A stretch of DNA of 64,000 nt from Carposina sasakii (taxonomy: Eukaryota; Arthropoda; Insecta; Lepidoptera; Carposinidae): the NCBI GenBank assembly GCA_014607495.2, contig CP053171.1:1116001-1180000 (forward strand). The letters are read 5' to 3'. The notes under the pieces are model-generated. The model made no database searches, was not told the DNA's origin, and saw only the letters and a list, made by a program, of their open reading frames with translations. Both the position numbers and the translations under genes were made by a program. Position 1 is the first letter of the stretch. The number at the start of each line of letters is the position of its first letter. Positions 54,682-64,000 of the stretch are shown here, one piece after another.

Positions 54682-56497
54682 GCAGACTGTATCATTTTCT
54701 TCTGGCAAATCTCGTAGATTTTGCTTGCGAGTCGAGTTACGCCAGCGCCATGTAAAAAGGTTCTTGCTTATTCCTATGCCCTATCATGAATATTTTACTA
54801 AAGAACTAATGTATGGAGCGCATTTCGATTCCACAGTGGTAGCAATCCTGCTGAGTCATGGTGATCCCCCTTAATAAAGTGTACCTAGATATTCCATAGA
54901 TTTTGCTGTCAAATATCATTTATAAATATAATTTAACTTCAGTTGCGGTTTTGTAATAACACTACATCTACTATAATTTTCACACTATGTAAATACTTTG
55001 TTATAATGTTTACAATAAAATTTAAACGTGTTTTATTACGATCTTGATAGCTAACATGCGCGGCGTTTATTTTCATTCATTCATTCATTCGCATTCACAT
55101 TCATTCATTAAAGAGCTACGTAATTCTATTGTGTGTAACATAAAAGGTAGATAACTCGAATGTTTTATGGCTTTATATCTTATTTACTGTGGTTAAGATT
55201 TTTCTAGTAAATGCTCGTAACTTCATTCACGTTAACAAACAAACGGAATAACTATTTTACGGCTAATGTTATTTAATTTTATCATTGTTGTTAACCACAT
55301 AAATATGTCCAGTTTAATTAAAATCTGTTTATATTTTTTGCGTGAAATGGTAGAGAAAATGTGAAATAATCTAAAACTCATGCTATTATTAGTACCTACT
55401 GTACTAGTATCCAATTTTAATACATCCTCAACAAGTTTCTCTTAAAGGAAACTTTATTACTATATTCAAATTAAAAGTGTTATTAAAAGCTGAAAAGTAA
55501 CTATTTATATTTTCTTAAAACCTCTTGTCAACCTCAAAGTAAGCTTTCTAGGTCGTCGCATAGTGTATAGTCGCAACACTTACGCCCCGCGCTTCTATGT
55601 TGGGCCATTCGTTCAGCGGGTAACTTTTTGTACTGACGTATACTTAATTTGGTTGTTTATTTATATACTTAATAGTCCTGTACGGAGGACGTACTCGTAT
55701 TGCAGAAATCGTAATAGGTATACTGATATAATTATATTACATTAATTTGATTCTATTAATTTGATTCTAATAAAGGGGATTTTTTACCGACGATTTTTAG
55801 GGCCAATTGTTTCCATTGATCAGACAGACTTGTTATGTTAGTCAAATAAATAAATGGATAAATGCAATCATCCTTCACTCATTTAAACATTTAAAGAAAT
55901 CCCTTGGGAGTGTGCCTAATTTTCAATGACAATGATGTGGCTAAACGGGTTTACACACTTCACATGTTGGCCAATATAAAATAATAACAGTATGTTAAAA
56001 AAAATATAAAGCTGTGCAACACATTGATCATTTTGTGCCTGTCGAAAAAATGGGATCTTTTGTATTAAAAATATTTTGGAAACAAATTTTATCTATGTTT
56101 TAATGGCCCAACATCGGGGAAAGAGAAACATGGTGGCTGACCTCGTTTTCTCACTCCAACCGGCCGGAAACTGAAATCTCAAGTTAGTATTTTCTACATG
56201 GCTGTATGAAAAGATCTAGATTATTTTTAGTATTTCGTACTTTGTTGTCCGTTTATATACTAGTTGGTAAATATGTACCCATCTATACATTGACTTTATG
56301 AGAAGACTCGTTGACTAGACTGCGCGAATTCCCTTTTTTGTTTGATGAAAATTTAGAGAAATCCTTTCTTATGTCATACGAAGAATACACCCGCTAAGGT
56401 TCAGGTATCTAAGATCAGAGGTTCAGGCTGCTTGTTGATCCGTCAGTGATTCAAGACGAGTTGTTTTATATGTTTAAAACGCAAATAATATCATAAT
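54682..56497. other. No gene recognised
   Basis: About 1.8 kb of AT-rich DNA. (TTCA)n at 55073-55089. No coding signal. Confidence 0.45.
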
Positions 56498-56699
56498 ACA
56501 GGGTGTGAGTGACAGCCAGGCAAATACTGAAATGCTGAACAAGTACCACCGTGTTGAGTTATACGACAGTGTTATTACTTGCAGGAAACGCGTTTTTTTA
56601 TTTTATTATCCGCAATATTCGCTAACAGCGACAATTGTATCGGACGATCCTATAAATAGGTAAATGATCTTATTGCTTATTTTGTGATAATAATATCTA

Positions 56700-56955
56700 T
56701 TCTTCTATGCTGCTCTGGGAGTGAAGAAAAAACGATAATACTACAGCTGCTTCTCTTCCCGGGCATACTGTACAAGTCAGTAGAGGGACAAGAGGGTCTT
56801 GGTGTTTTGTAGGCGATGGGCTGGCGAACTTGTACATCTCACACTATACCCTCAAAATTGGTCAGAAGTGGCACCATGTGGTCCTATCGGCCCTTGGTGC
56901 TCTGCCTATCCCGTAAGGGATAAAGGCGTGATTATATGTATGTATGTATGTATGT
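56700..56955 (-). mobile_element. Repeat R-E nested in MITE-C
   Basis: ATGCTGCTCTGGGAGTGAAG to CCCGTAAGGGATAAAGGCGT with (TATG)n at 56937-56956. It sits inside the MITE-C copy, so it is younger than that element. Confidence 0.8.
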
Positions 56956-57007
56956 ATATCTATTGCAATTTACTGACATAGACATAAGATCTTGTAATAC
57001 AAACAAA

Positions 57008-57055
57008 CTATGAATGTTTGAACTTCCGAATTGTAACGTCTAATACAATATCATT
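57008..57055 (+). repeat. PLE-end module, isolated copy
   Basis: GAATGTTTGAACTTCCGAAT and TGTAACGTCTAATACAATA match the segment beyond GCGCACCCATAGT in PLE copy 1 (minus strand) and the fragment at 4157-4197. Confidence 0.65.
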
Positions 57056-57257
57056 TGTAAAACGATGGGCTCATTTGTCTGTCAATAATTTTTTTATTGC
57101 TGTTTTTTGGGACACTCTATTAGGGTTGCTCACTTATTTAAACTTATTTGAGCCCAACTTCTTTCGAAAATCACTGAGGATCTAAGGAATGTTAAAATTA
57201 TATTTTTGGGTGGTAATAGGTATACCTATAGAAATATATTCTTTTTTTTATAATTCA

Positions 57258-57480
57258 CACATTTCACAACACATTGACCTAGTCCCATACTGAGATCCCT
57301 CAGGTCTTGTATCGTGGGTACTAAGCAACGGTATATAAATACATAGATAAGTATATAAACATCCATGACTCGGAAACAAACATCGATATTCATCACATCA
57401 ATGTTTGCACCTACCGGGATTCGAACCCAGGACCTATGGCGTCGCAGGCAGGGTCACTACCTACTACACCAATCGGCCGT
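57258..57480 (-). mobile_element. SINE-1, tRNA-derived
   Basis: Second copy of the 13296 family; B-box region GGGATTCGAACCCAGG at 57417-57432. Followed by (CA)n at 57482-57500. Confidence 0.85.
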
Positions 57481-57500
57481 TCACACACACACACACACAA

Positions 57501-57764
57501 AGATAATCTTGTCTCGGTCCGTCATATTGATTTGTCACAACTTTAACAGATAAAATGTTACGGCTACCATAATAAAACGTAATAATCAAATATCCCAACA
57601 AAGCCTAGATCAAATTACCAATTAAACATGCATGATATCATCCTATGTGTTAAATTTAAGCCTAAAATTGCATTTTAATTATAAACTAAATCGAGGCAGG
57701 ATGTATAATTGCCGTTCTTGCATCGATGTTATTATCATTTTAAATTATATATATATATACACAC
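57501..57764. other. No gene recognised
   Basis: AT-rich; (TA)n at 57747-57760. Confidence 0.35.
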
Positions 57765-57985
57765 ACAGCTGTGTTTTCGAAATGGGGTAGCCAGAACTGC
57801 CAGAATCACAAATCAGATCTTATAGCCACCTTTAGCATCGCGGGGATAGATAGATGATAGATCAAAGATAAGTTGCAAGTTTATCGCCTGAGAGAATGTC
57901 CGAGTCCCTTAGTAGACTCTTACGACATGCACGGAAGGAGATGCAGCTGATGTATTCTAGTGAAGCCCCGCATCAGTACAGGACC
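57765..57985 (+). mobile_element. Repeat R-D, most complete copy
   Basis: ACACAGCTGTGTTTTCGAAA, GGGGTAGCCAGAACTGCCAG, ACCTTTAGCATCGCGGGGAT, TCTTACGACATGCACGGAAG, TATTCTAGTGAAGCCCCGCA. About 220 bp, 12 or so copies in the window, no open frame; class unknown. Confidence 0.8.
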
Positions 57986-58168
57986 CGTCAGGGAAGAGAC
58001 AAGTGAAAAAACGGATAAAAACAACTATGTATCGCGCCTTTGTCCGTCGACAGACCACAATATTTTATTTTTAGGGATATGTATAATAAAACTTTGAAAA
58101 ATATTTGGCTTGGATTTTAAAAGATTGAAATTTTATCTTGTTATACCTACAGATGATTAAGTCATACT

Positions 58169-58262
58169 TTACAAGAGCGCTGGCACGGATGCAGAGGTCG
58201 TGGGTTCGATTCCCACCCGGGTGAGGAATTTTTTCCCATTTCTTTATTAATAATTTTATCAT
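58169..58262 (+). mobile_element. SINE-2, head-truncated
   Basis: GTCGTGGGTTCGATTCCCAC is the B-box; then GGGTGAGGAATTTTTTCCC and TTTCTTTATTAATAATTTTA as at 9375. Confidence 0.8.
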
Positions 58263-58952
58263 ACTTTATAGAAAAATAGAAGCCCTATCCTGAGGTATAA
58301 TAAAACGGTATAAAATTTTTTGAAACCCAAGAGAACAAAGGGAAAATGACATAAGTTATATTATACCTTACGGTTGCGAAAAAAAAAAACGCTAAGCCAT
58401 CTAATAAATTTTCGTAATTTACTCGCAGCTAACGTGAGTTTAGTACTTAAGCTTGATATATGATGAGAGCTTAGGTTTACGTGACAAGCCTTAGATGAGC
58501 TTAGTATTGAGCTGTGTAACATATTGTGCTTAATATTGAATGTGACATTATATTAATTGTGTAACTTTTTTAGCACGACTCGGAACGACTAGATGCACAT
58601 GAAGATAAATGATCGTATTTAAATAAAAACAACACTTATTTAACTATACCTCCGGGAAATAGCCGTGAATGTATGCATGTCTAATTTTTAACAAACTTTA
58701 TTAATATTTTTATTTTATCATCACGCACATTGGTCCTCATTAAAATAACTATTAAATTTTCTTCAAATAATGTTTATTTTTGTTTCAGATGTTTCTTGGA
58801 TTGTGATGTATGGATTTTCAAGTTGATGGTGTGTATATATTTTATTTATCTTATATTATAATTCCTTAGGTATAGAAAAGACAGTGGTTTACATTGATAA
58901 AGCACGACAAAATACTTTTAAAAGATATTAGATAGATGACATTATTATGTTA
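58263..58952. other. No gene recognised
   Basis: AT-rich. TTTTTGTTTCAG at 58778-58789 would make a fair splice acceptor, but the following bases have no coding support. Confidence 0.35.
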
Positions 58953-59297
58953 CTAGTGGACGCCCGCGACTCCGTCCGCGTGGACTACAGAAAAAAACAA
59001 AATATCGAAATTATCCGGGATAAAAACATTTACTCGGGATAAAAAGCCTATATGTTAAGTGGGGCTGTCACAATATATTCCTGAAAACTGCATCGAAATC
59101 GGTTCAGCCGTTTCTGAGATTAGCGTGCACAAACGCACAGACAAACAGACAAACCGACCAACAGACAAACCGACAAACAGACAAAAATTCCAAAAATCAT
59201 TGTTTTGGGTACTATTGCGTTGATAAAGGTATTCTATAATATTTTTTCTTATATATCTTCCATGTACAGACAGCGATCCGTTACATTTTTATTATAT
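58953..59297 (-). mobile_element. HLE-A repeat, full length
   Basis: CTAGTGGACGCCCGCGACTC to GTTACATTTTTATTATATG. A local (ACAGACAAACCG)n expansion at about 59139-59185 makes it longer than other copies. Confidence 0.8.
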
Positions 59298-59302
59298 GTA
59301 TA

Positions 59303-59355
59303 GATATGTATAGATTTACTTTTATACTTTTTTTTCATTATTAATTCATGAACTA
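59303..59355 (+). repeat. Direct repeat, left copy
   Basis: A 26-bp identical core (starts GATATGTATAGATTTAC, ends TTTTATACT), followed by a T-run, ATTATT and CATGAACT. The partner is at 63821-63870, same orientation, about 4.5 kb away. Confidence 0.85.
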
Positions 59356-59454
59356 TATAGTTTCGCTAAAACAGCCGTCGGTTTACGATCAGAAACACCC
59401 GTAAACGCTCAAACGTTAGTTTTGTTTTCTACCGTTTCTGTGAATGAGTTTCGT

Positions 59455-59830
59455 GCAAAAGTACCACATTGCCAGTTACCAACGGACTTCCGGCAGGAGC
59501 ACGCGCGTTTTTAGTAAAAAACTACCACATTCCAAATAACTGCTAAATAATTAGGTGAAATCATATATTCAAAAGTGCCACATTCAAAAATATATTCGTA
59601 TTGCAGATAACATACACGTAAGTATCTTTTTATTTTTATATGCAATAGTACCATATTTCGAAATAGGTTAGTTTTGCATATAATAATTTGATATTTCCTC
59701 TTATTTTTGTATGCAATAATACCATATTTTGAATTGAGTTAGTTTAGCATAAAGTTAATTTTAATTTTTTTAATACTTTATGTTAAAGTCCCATATTTGG
59801 AAATATGGCATCTTTGTATTTGAAAGTGAT
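59455..59830. repeat. Recurring CCAYATT motif region
   Basis: Variants of AAAGTACCACATT / AGTACCATATTTCGAAATA occur at about 59458, 59521, 59571, 59647, 59711 and 59788. Two of them (59641 and 59703) extend to about 40 bp of similarity, with (G/A)AGTTAGTTTWGCATA. Could be subterminal repeats or a transcription-factor cluster. Confidence 0.55.
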
Positions 59831-60132
59831 CTCTTAATAGATTTTATTTTACATTAAAAAAAACCTGTTCACTTTTAATGTTGTTTTGACTTAAAGATTT
59901 TGTAGTTTTTGGAGCTAATATTATGGGTTAAACAAATAAATTTGGAACAGCTATTACAACTAATTTCATTTTACTTACATAAATACATAGAATCATACTT
60001 ACTGCCCGTATATATACGGATTTAAAAAAGTGTAGTACTTAGTTTTTACAGGCCAGTGTACATGACACTTATACGAGATGATAAATTGGTTTATACAGGT
60101 AGGTAACTATTTTTCTGTATTTTTTTTTCAGA

Positions 60133-62460
60133 ATGACAACTAGGGCGCACCGTATTATGAAAATGGTAACAGCACCTATAAATGACCCCCGAGATGGATC
60201 ACAATCCCTGACAATAACGGAACCTAGTGAAATTTATTCAAGGGACATTCAGACTGACACAATTATTCATCATGAATATGATGCTGATGATACTAACTCT
60301 ATACCAGACAGTCAGTTTTCTTTAGATATTTTGAACTCCGATGTAGATTACGAAGATATTCAAGAAACGCCGCCAAAACCATCTATAATCATCCAAGAAA
60401 CAGACTCGACAGTGACTCCACCTCTGATGAATCTACAAGCTCTTCAGGCAGTTCTAGTTCCAGCTCATCAAGTAGCTCCAGTTCTGCAAATACCACAAAA
60501 GATTTCTCACCCGACGATAGTGTTAAAGATCCTACCTATGAAGATCCATTTCTGAAAACCGCAAAGCCCAGTCAGATTCCGATGAAGAAACAAACAAATA
60601 CAGTTACCTGACCTTCAAGATATTCCGCAATCAGCAGTGGATAACCAGGATTTATTTGATAATAATATTCACCGTCACCCAGAGTTGATGATCAGTCACC
60701 TAGTGTTGACGAGCAGCTTTCTAGCGTCGGCGAGCAGAGTCCTAGTATTGATGTTGAATCGCGCAGTAGGTCTCGTAAAAGAAGAGCAGAACCACTCTTA
60801 TGGAAACGAAACCAGAGCAAGCTTTTGAAAAAACAAAGGTATGTCCTATACATCTATGTCCAAATCTAAGAAAGTTTATGATGCAAAAAAAATGGGTCCT
60901 TTATGTTCCGGTAAATGTAAACTTAAATGTTCTACAGAGTTTACGTTTGAAGAAAGAAAACATATCTTTGAAAAGTTCTGGGAGTCCGGTAACCAAAATA
61001 TAGATACGTTCGTGAAGGTAGCAGTCGCAAAAATTACAATAACGCATTTTATCTGACTCGAAATAATAAAAAAACTCGGGTATGTAAAGTATTCTTCATG
61101 AATACCCTTGCGATCTCAGATACTATTATCAGAACCGTTGTCAAGAAGCAGTCCGAAACTGGTGTACACCTTACAGATAACAGGGGAAAGCATAACAATC
61201 ATAAGACACTAGACTCAGAGCTGACCGATGGTGTCAAAGCACACATTAACTCAATACCCCGCATAGAGTCACTACTGTAGGGCGCGATCAACTCGGGAGT
61301 ATATTGAAGGCGGGCTTACAGTCGCGGCACTACATCGGCATTACGTAGACAAATGTGAATCTGAAGGTGCACCACACGTTTCATATCAAGTATACTATAA
61401 CATATTTATACACGATTTCAACTTATCTTTCTGGCAGCCTAAGAAGGATCAATGCGAAGATTGCATGGCTTACCAAAACGCCGAAGATAAATCGTTACTA
61501 CAAGAGACATACAACGAGCACTTGAAGCAAAAGACCCTCGCTAGAGCTGAAAAAGATAAAGATAAAGAGCTTGTGAGTAACACCTTCGTAGTAGCTGTGT
61601 ACGACCTTCAAGCTGTGATGCCTTGTCCGCGGGGTGATGTGTCCAGTTTCTATTACACGTCTAAATTAAATCTACTTAATTTCACAATAACCGAGCTCGG
61701 CACAAAGGACACAACTTGTTTTGTTTGGCATGAGGGAGAAGGAGCCGAGGTATTAATGAAATTGGCTCCTGTGTTCTTATGTATCTGAGAAAATTGAATG
61801 ATAATGCCACGGAAACTTGTGATGTCACTTTCTATAGCGATAATGCTGTGGCCAGCAAAAGAATAAATTCATGCTGGCAATGTCAATATGCGTCTCAAGA
61901 ATTGCCGAATATCAAGAGTATTACTCATAAGTTCCTTATAAAAGGACACACCCAGAATGAAGGGGACTGTGTCCATTCTGTCATCCAACGTAATATTACA
62001 AGAGCATTGAAATCATCTCCATATTTACGTTCCAGACCAATACATTACTCTTATTAAAACCGCAAAGAAAACGGTAAGCCTTATACTGTTGAAGAACTGA
62101 CACATGAGAATTTTTTTGACCTCAAACCTCTGTGTACAGGAAACTACAATACAGATGACGATGGCAATAAATTCAGAGTGGACCGATTTAAATATTCTGA
62201 AGGCGGATAAACCTATAGCAATGGCATATTTTTCTTTAAAACATCCTACGAATGAAGGAAGAGTTCAGGTCAGTATCTACGGTGAGAAAACGCCGCACTA
62301 TAGTCGAAGGTAATAGTACCTGGATCAATAATTTGACTCTAAACCAAACTTTACACTGAAAAACTTATAGTTCCTGAAGCAAAGAAGCTAAGGCATTCTA
62401 AAGCTAATCGAAAAAAACGTCGTACCTAAATATTATGAATCTTTTTATGCTAATCTCTGA
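60133..62460 (+). pseudogene. DUF7869-like RNase-H-fold protein gene, multiply frameshifted
   Basis: This family is widespread in insects as uncharacterised proteins. Pieces occur in correct order: acidic N-terminus (MTTRAHRIMK..), a Ser-run (about 60430-60480), SRSRKRRAEPLLWKRN, then a Cys patch (CSGKCKLKCS). Next come FFMNTLAIS, DNRGKHNNHK, FNLSFWQPKKDQCEDC, DLQAVMPCPRGD and FYYTSKLN. WHEGEGA, RGINEIGSCVLMYL, FYSDN, CGQQKNKF, LPNIKSITHKFLIKGHTQNE and PKYYESFY complete the set. Candidate acidic triad: D at 61602, D at 61839, E/D at 61959/61965, a pattern I would expect of an RNase-H-like transposase fold. The true end is the TGA at 62458-62460. About ten frame changes (near 60403, 60600, 60690, 60838, 61016, 61273, 61747, 61843, 61890, 62055, 62420) and an in-frame TAA at about 62208 prevent translation. 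Several lie in short homopolymers (GGG to GG at 61016, CCC to CC at 61747). A TTTTTTTTTTCAG acceptor-like tract ends at 60131. Family name is from memory; function unknown. Confidence 0.85.
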
Positions 62461-63820
62461 ATTAGTGCATACTTTACTGTTGGAACTGATGTTAACAATG
62501 TTAAGTATAAGTATTTTTATGCCTTTAAGATCTTTACGCTCGATGTAGTTTGCAAAGGATTTTACAGAACAATATTTTCGTAAGACCACTATAGGTATTT
62601 ACACCACGTTCTGGGTGCTACCCCATTTTACGGTTGTGATTAATGTAGATCATGGATATAATTCATTTTGAAGCATATTACTCCTAAGTGTCATTATAAA
62701 ACTAAACAGAACTGTTAATACGAGTACAGCTTTTCAGACAAGATACCTAATGTTTATTATATGTATGTAAGCCGTGTCTACCTGATAACTTCACAAAAAA
62801 TAGTTTTAAGTCCTGTAACGTAGAAATTAGTCTAGGTTCATTTTAGGTTCAGTAATCCAATACCAAATAGTAAGTATTACTCTATCTTCGAAAGGCTGAT
62901 TTGATCGTCATTATAGTTTCGTCAAAAAAATTTAAATTGTAGTTAGGTCGCTGTTTAGATAAGCTTGTTCAAAAAGATTTTGATGAACGTTAGCTCAATG
63001 TGAAAATATTTTTAAGTACTTACATTGTTTTAACAGAGACCTGTTAAGTGTCTTAACTTTTAGGGACCTTTGTAGGTATTTAGCTGGGTCCATCAGATTA
63101 TTACTTATACAATAAATCTTGTTATTGTTTTGTAATTCTATGCCAGAGTTTACACATGCATCTTATATAGCTTAAAAAGGTTTGTTTTGTTTTAACTATA
63201 CTTGTATAACTCTAACGCTCAGTTGCACAAACGATCTTTAAGGTTTAATGTCAACTTTAACCTCTAATTAATGTTTTAAAATAACAAATTTGTACTGATA
63301 ATGTCGCTTTAAGTAATGCCGGTTTTTAATGGCACACGTTTTTGCAACTTTACGTTACCTACTAATAATATAGGTAATATTAATTTTAGACCTAATTGAT
63401 GATCTCATGATAAGATTTAAATAATTGTTTTCGTTCAGCAAGTTTACTATGTACTAATTTAGTACTTATGAATGCCATTTTTATGTTTAAATTGATATTT
63501 TATGAGGTTGTAAACTGAAAATAAAACTCATAGATTGTGGTGGTTTACTTTTTAAAATTTTAATGTTCTCGAAGTCAAAATCTATATACAAAACCAACTT
63601 ATATGTATTTTTTCGAGAGTCTATTCAAGATATGGTTAAGACTGCTTTATTAAAAAATAGGCAATTTAATTATGCATCTTTTGATACCAAACATCTACAT
63701 AGTACACATAGTATAAACAAAAATCAATAAATCATCGAAATTATTTTTTCAAATGCCGCTCCTTTATAATTTGTTTGCTTTGACTTGTGGTGCTTTTGTA
63801 TTTAAGGAGCGATATGTAAA
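62461..63820. other. Downstream of the pseudogene, no gene seen
   Basis: AT-rich. CTCAGTTGCACAAACGATCT...TTAATGTCAACTTTAACCTC at 63218-63268 resembles one end of a MITE common in moths. No terminal inverted repeat could be paired with the region upstream of 60133. Confidence 0.4.
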
Positions 63821-63870
63821 GATATGTATAGATTTACTTTTATACTAGTTTTTTTTTATTATTCATGAAC
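63821..63870 (+). repeat. Direct repeat, right copy
   Basis: Partner of 59303-59355; identical 26-bp core, then AGTTTTTTTTTATTATTCATGAACTT with a small gap. Confidence 0.85.
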
Positions 63871-64000
63871 TTATGTATGACAGAAAAATATTTGTACTAA
63901 TATAAAATGTTAAAGATCCAAAAGTTGTAAATAATGGAAAGTCCACAAGGTACTTTATGTCCACATTCATATAATTTGTATACAAACAAACATAAAGTCT

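Larger units (their letters stand above)
56498..57175 (+). mobile_element. MITE-C, interrupted copy
   Basis: Left part ACAGGGTGTGAGTGACAGCC to TTGTGATAATA matches 37558 onward. After an insertion of about 390 bp the match resumes at ATTGCTGTTTTTTGGGACAC (about 57097) to about 57175. The right terminal repeat is lost. Confidence 0.75.

Noticed and set aside
58778..58840. Possible small exon after TTTTTGTTTCAG
   Set aside because: Acceptor-like, but the following ATG frame stops after a few codons and no donor or coding partner is evident.
60001..60110. Possible 5' UTR exon (TTTTTACAG...TATACAG|GTAGGT) before the DUF7869-like gene
   Set aside because: Splice-like edges exist, but such short AT-rich matches are expected by chance; no further evidence.

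Overview
The window looks like non-coding, repeat-dense DNA from a lepidopteran insect (probably a moth). It is AT-rich. It carries repeat types typical of that order: Helitron-like termini with ACTAATATTATAA at one end and a GC hairpin plus CTAG at the other, tRNA-derived SINEs, LINE C-terminal fragments, many hairpin MITEs, and a Penelope-like element (PLE) with a GIY-YIG domain. No intact host protein-coding gene, rRNA or functional tRNA gene was found. The species cannot be named from the sequence alone.

Layout. 1-5 kb: a 128-bp tandem repeat, two MITE-A copies (one a 578-bp palindrome), a 3x50-bp tandem repeat, and a Helitron with a decayed helicase gene. 5-15 kb: AT-rich DNA with scattered MITEs, SINEs and LINE ends; the only stretch that looks like a host promoter plus non-coding first exon lies near 10.74-11.0 kb. 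16.3-17.5 kb: a satellite with an exact 108-bp period, in two divergent arms, each unit carrying an ATGGCGGC-like core. 17.5-22.25 kb: three near-identical 5'-truncated PLE copies, the first inverted relative to the second and the third head-to-tail after the second. Copy 1 keeps a 397-codon open frame (RT C-terminal part plus GIY-YIG). All three copies carry a sequence that folds as a minimal hammerhead ribozyme. 22-59 kb: dispersed repeat families (MITE-A, MITE-B, MITE-C, R-D, R-E, R-F, HLE-A, LINE ends, SINEs), often nested, with short stretches of unrecognised AT-rich DNA. 59.3-63.9 kb: a roughly 2.3-kb decayed gene of the insect family that I recognise as DUF7869-like, with an RNase-H-like D/D/E pattern; it lies between imperfect direct repeats about 4.5 kb apart.

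The genes do not form a pathway; the window is a record of mobile-element activity. The most notable items are the hammerhead ribozymes in the PLE cluster, the divergent 108-bp satellite touching that cluster, the decayed DUF7869-like gene, and a MITE at the centre of a larger palindrome at 41.6-42.0 kb. Family labels (MITE-A, R-D and so on) are local to this report. Boundaries of degenerate repeats are approximate.
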